Assembly (NCBI GenBank): GCA_030625905.1
Contig: DAOUQA010000030.1
Location: 1 to 14,410, forward strand
Origin: Kiritimatiellales bacterium
Lineage (GTDB): Bacteria > Verrucomicrobiota > Kiritimatiellia > Kiritimatiellales > Pontiellaceae
Direction: 5' to 3'
DNA length: 14,410 nucleotides
Of this stretch, positions 14,262-14,410 are shown piece after piece. Each line of letters starts with the position of its first letter. Within the stretch, counting starts at the first letter, position 1. The notes under the pieces are model-generated. The model saw only the letters and a program-made list of their open reading frames with translations. It did no database searches and was not told the DNA's origin. The position numbers were made by a program, and so were the translations under genes.

Positions 14262-14410
14262 CTAATTCAACATCACTTGACCGCCGGTCACGGGAATGGC
14301 CTGTCCGGTTTCATACTTTTGTTCGACCGAGTAGAGAATCGCCTTGGTGACATCCTCGCCGTCGCAGCCGCGGTTCATGGGAACCTGCGCTTCGTAGAAA
14401 TGGCGAACAT
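14262..14410 (-). CDS. Short-chain dehydrogenase/reductase, C-terminal end (5' part outside window)
   Basis: The minus strand is open from the window edge to a TAG at 14262-14264, giving the last 49 residues. They read VRHFYEAQVPMNRGCDGEDV, then a helix AILYSVEQK, then YETGQAIPVTGGQVMLN, the classic SDR ending in which xTGQ-x-x-x-VxGG closes the Rossmann fold. The wording around QVPMNRGC is like sorbitol-6-phosphate 2-dehydrogenases, which oxidise D-glucitol 6-phosphate to D-fructose 6-phosphate with NAD, and this fits the SorE-like neighbour. The catalytic Tyr-x-x-x-Lys and the cofactor glycine motif lie outside, so the substrate is an inference from context. It is the first visible gene of the sugar operon. 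Confidence 0.8.
   Translation of the reverse strand, partial: VRHFYEAQVPMNRGCDGEDVTKAILYSVEQKYETGQAIPVTGGQVMLN

Overview
The window comes from a bacterial chromosome of fairly high GC content (estimated by eye) with compact gene spacing. A kiritimatiellote-like or other PVC-superphylum bacterium (Pontiella-type) fits best. The evidence is a primary sigma factor with a long Lys/Ala-rich histone-H1-like N-terminal tail, a sugar-phosphate cluster with a RhaB-family kinase, and intergenic spaces filled with long degenerate palindromes built from short motifs. This placement is an inference; no rRNA marker is present.

Layout, left to right. The 3' end of an aldo/keto reductase gene (1-296, +) converges, with a 4-bp gap, on a SWIM zinc finger/SNF2-type helicase (301-3507, -). 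An intergenic space of about 216 bp leads to panD (3724-4077, +), aspartate 1-decarboxylase. It is followed by a THUMP-containing RlmL-like rRNA methyltransferase (4213-5406, +), whose coding sequence carries an in-frame nested palindrome. A degraded fragment of an Ig-like repeat (5417-5560, -) separates this from an unusual ATP-cone plus uridine-kinase-like P-loop protein (5593-6924, -). Its start codon lies in the loop of a perfect 9-bp hairpin. rpoD follows (7079-9124, -), with promoter-like sequences upstream and a probable transposase remnant (9230-9370, +).

The right third is a carbohydrate operon, all on the minus strand. In transcription order it is a partial short-chain dehydrogenase, a SorE-like zinc-dependent dehydrogenase, a RhaB-family sugar kinase and transketolase. 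The spacing is tight: 1 bp between dehydrogenase and kinase, 26 bp between kinase and transketolase. Read together, these enzymes could phosphorylate a ketose at C1, reduce the ketose 1-phosphate to a hexitol 6-phosphate, re-oxidise it to fructose 6-phosphate and feed it to the pentose phosphate pathway. This would be a kinase-started, PTS-free version of the sorbose route. It is a hypothesis and the most interesting systems-level idea here.

At the DNA level, three long imperfect palindromes unrelated in sequence (4121-4197, 6939-7062, 14170-14256) each end 14 to 16 bases before a start codon. Together with the start-codon hairpin and the coding-sequence palindrome, they suggest that mobile or amplified hairpin elements have shaped leaders and even proteins in this genome.
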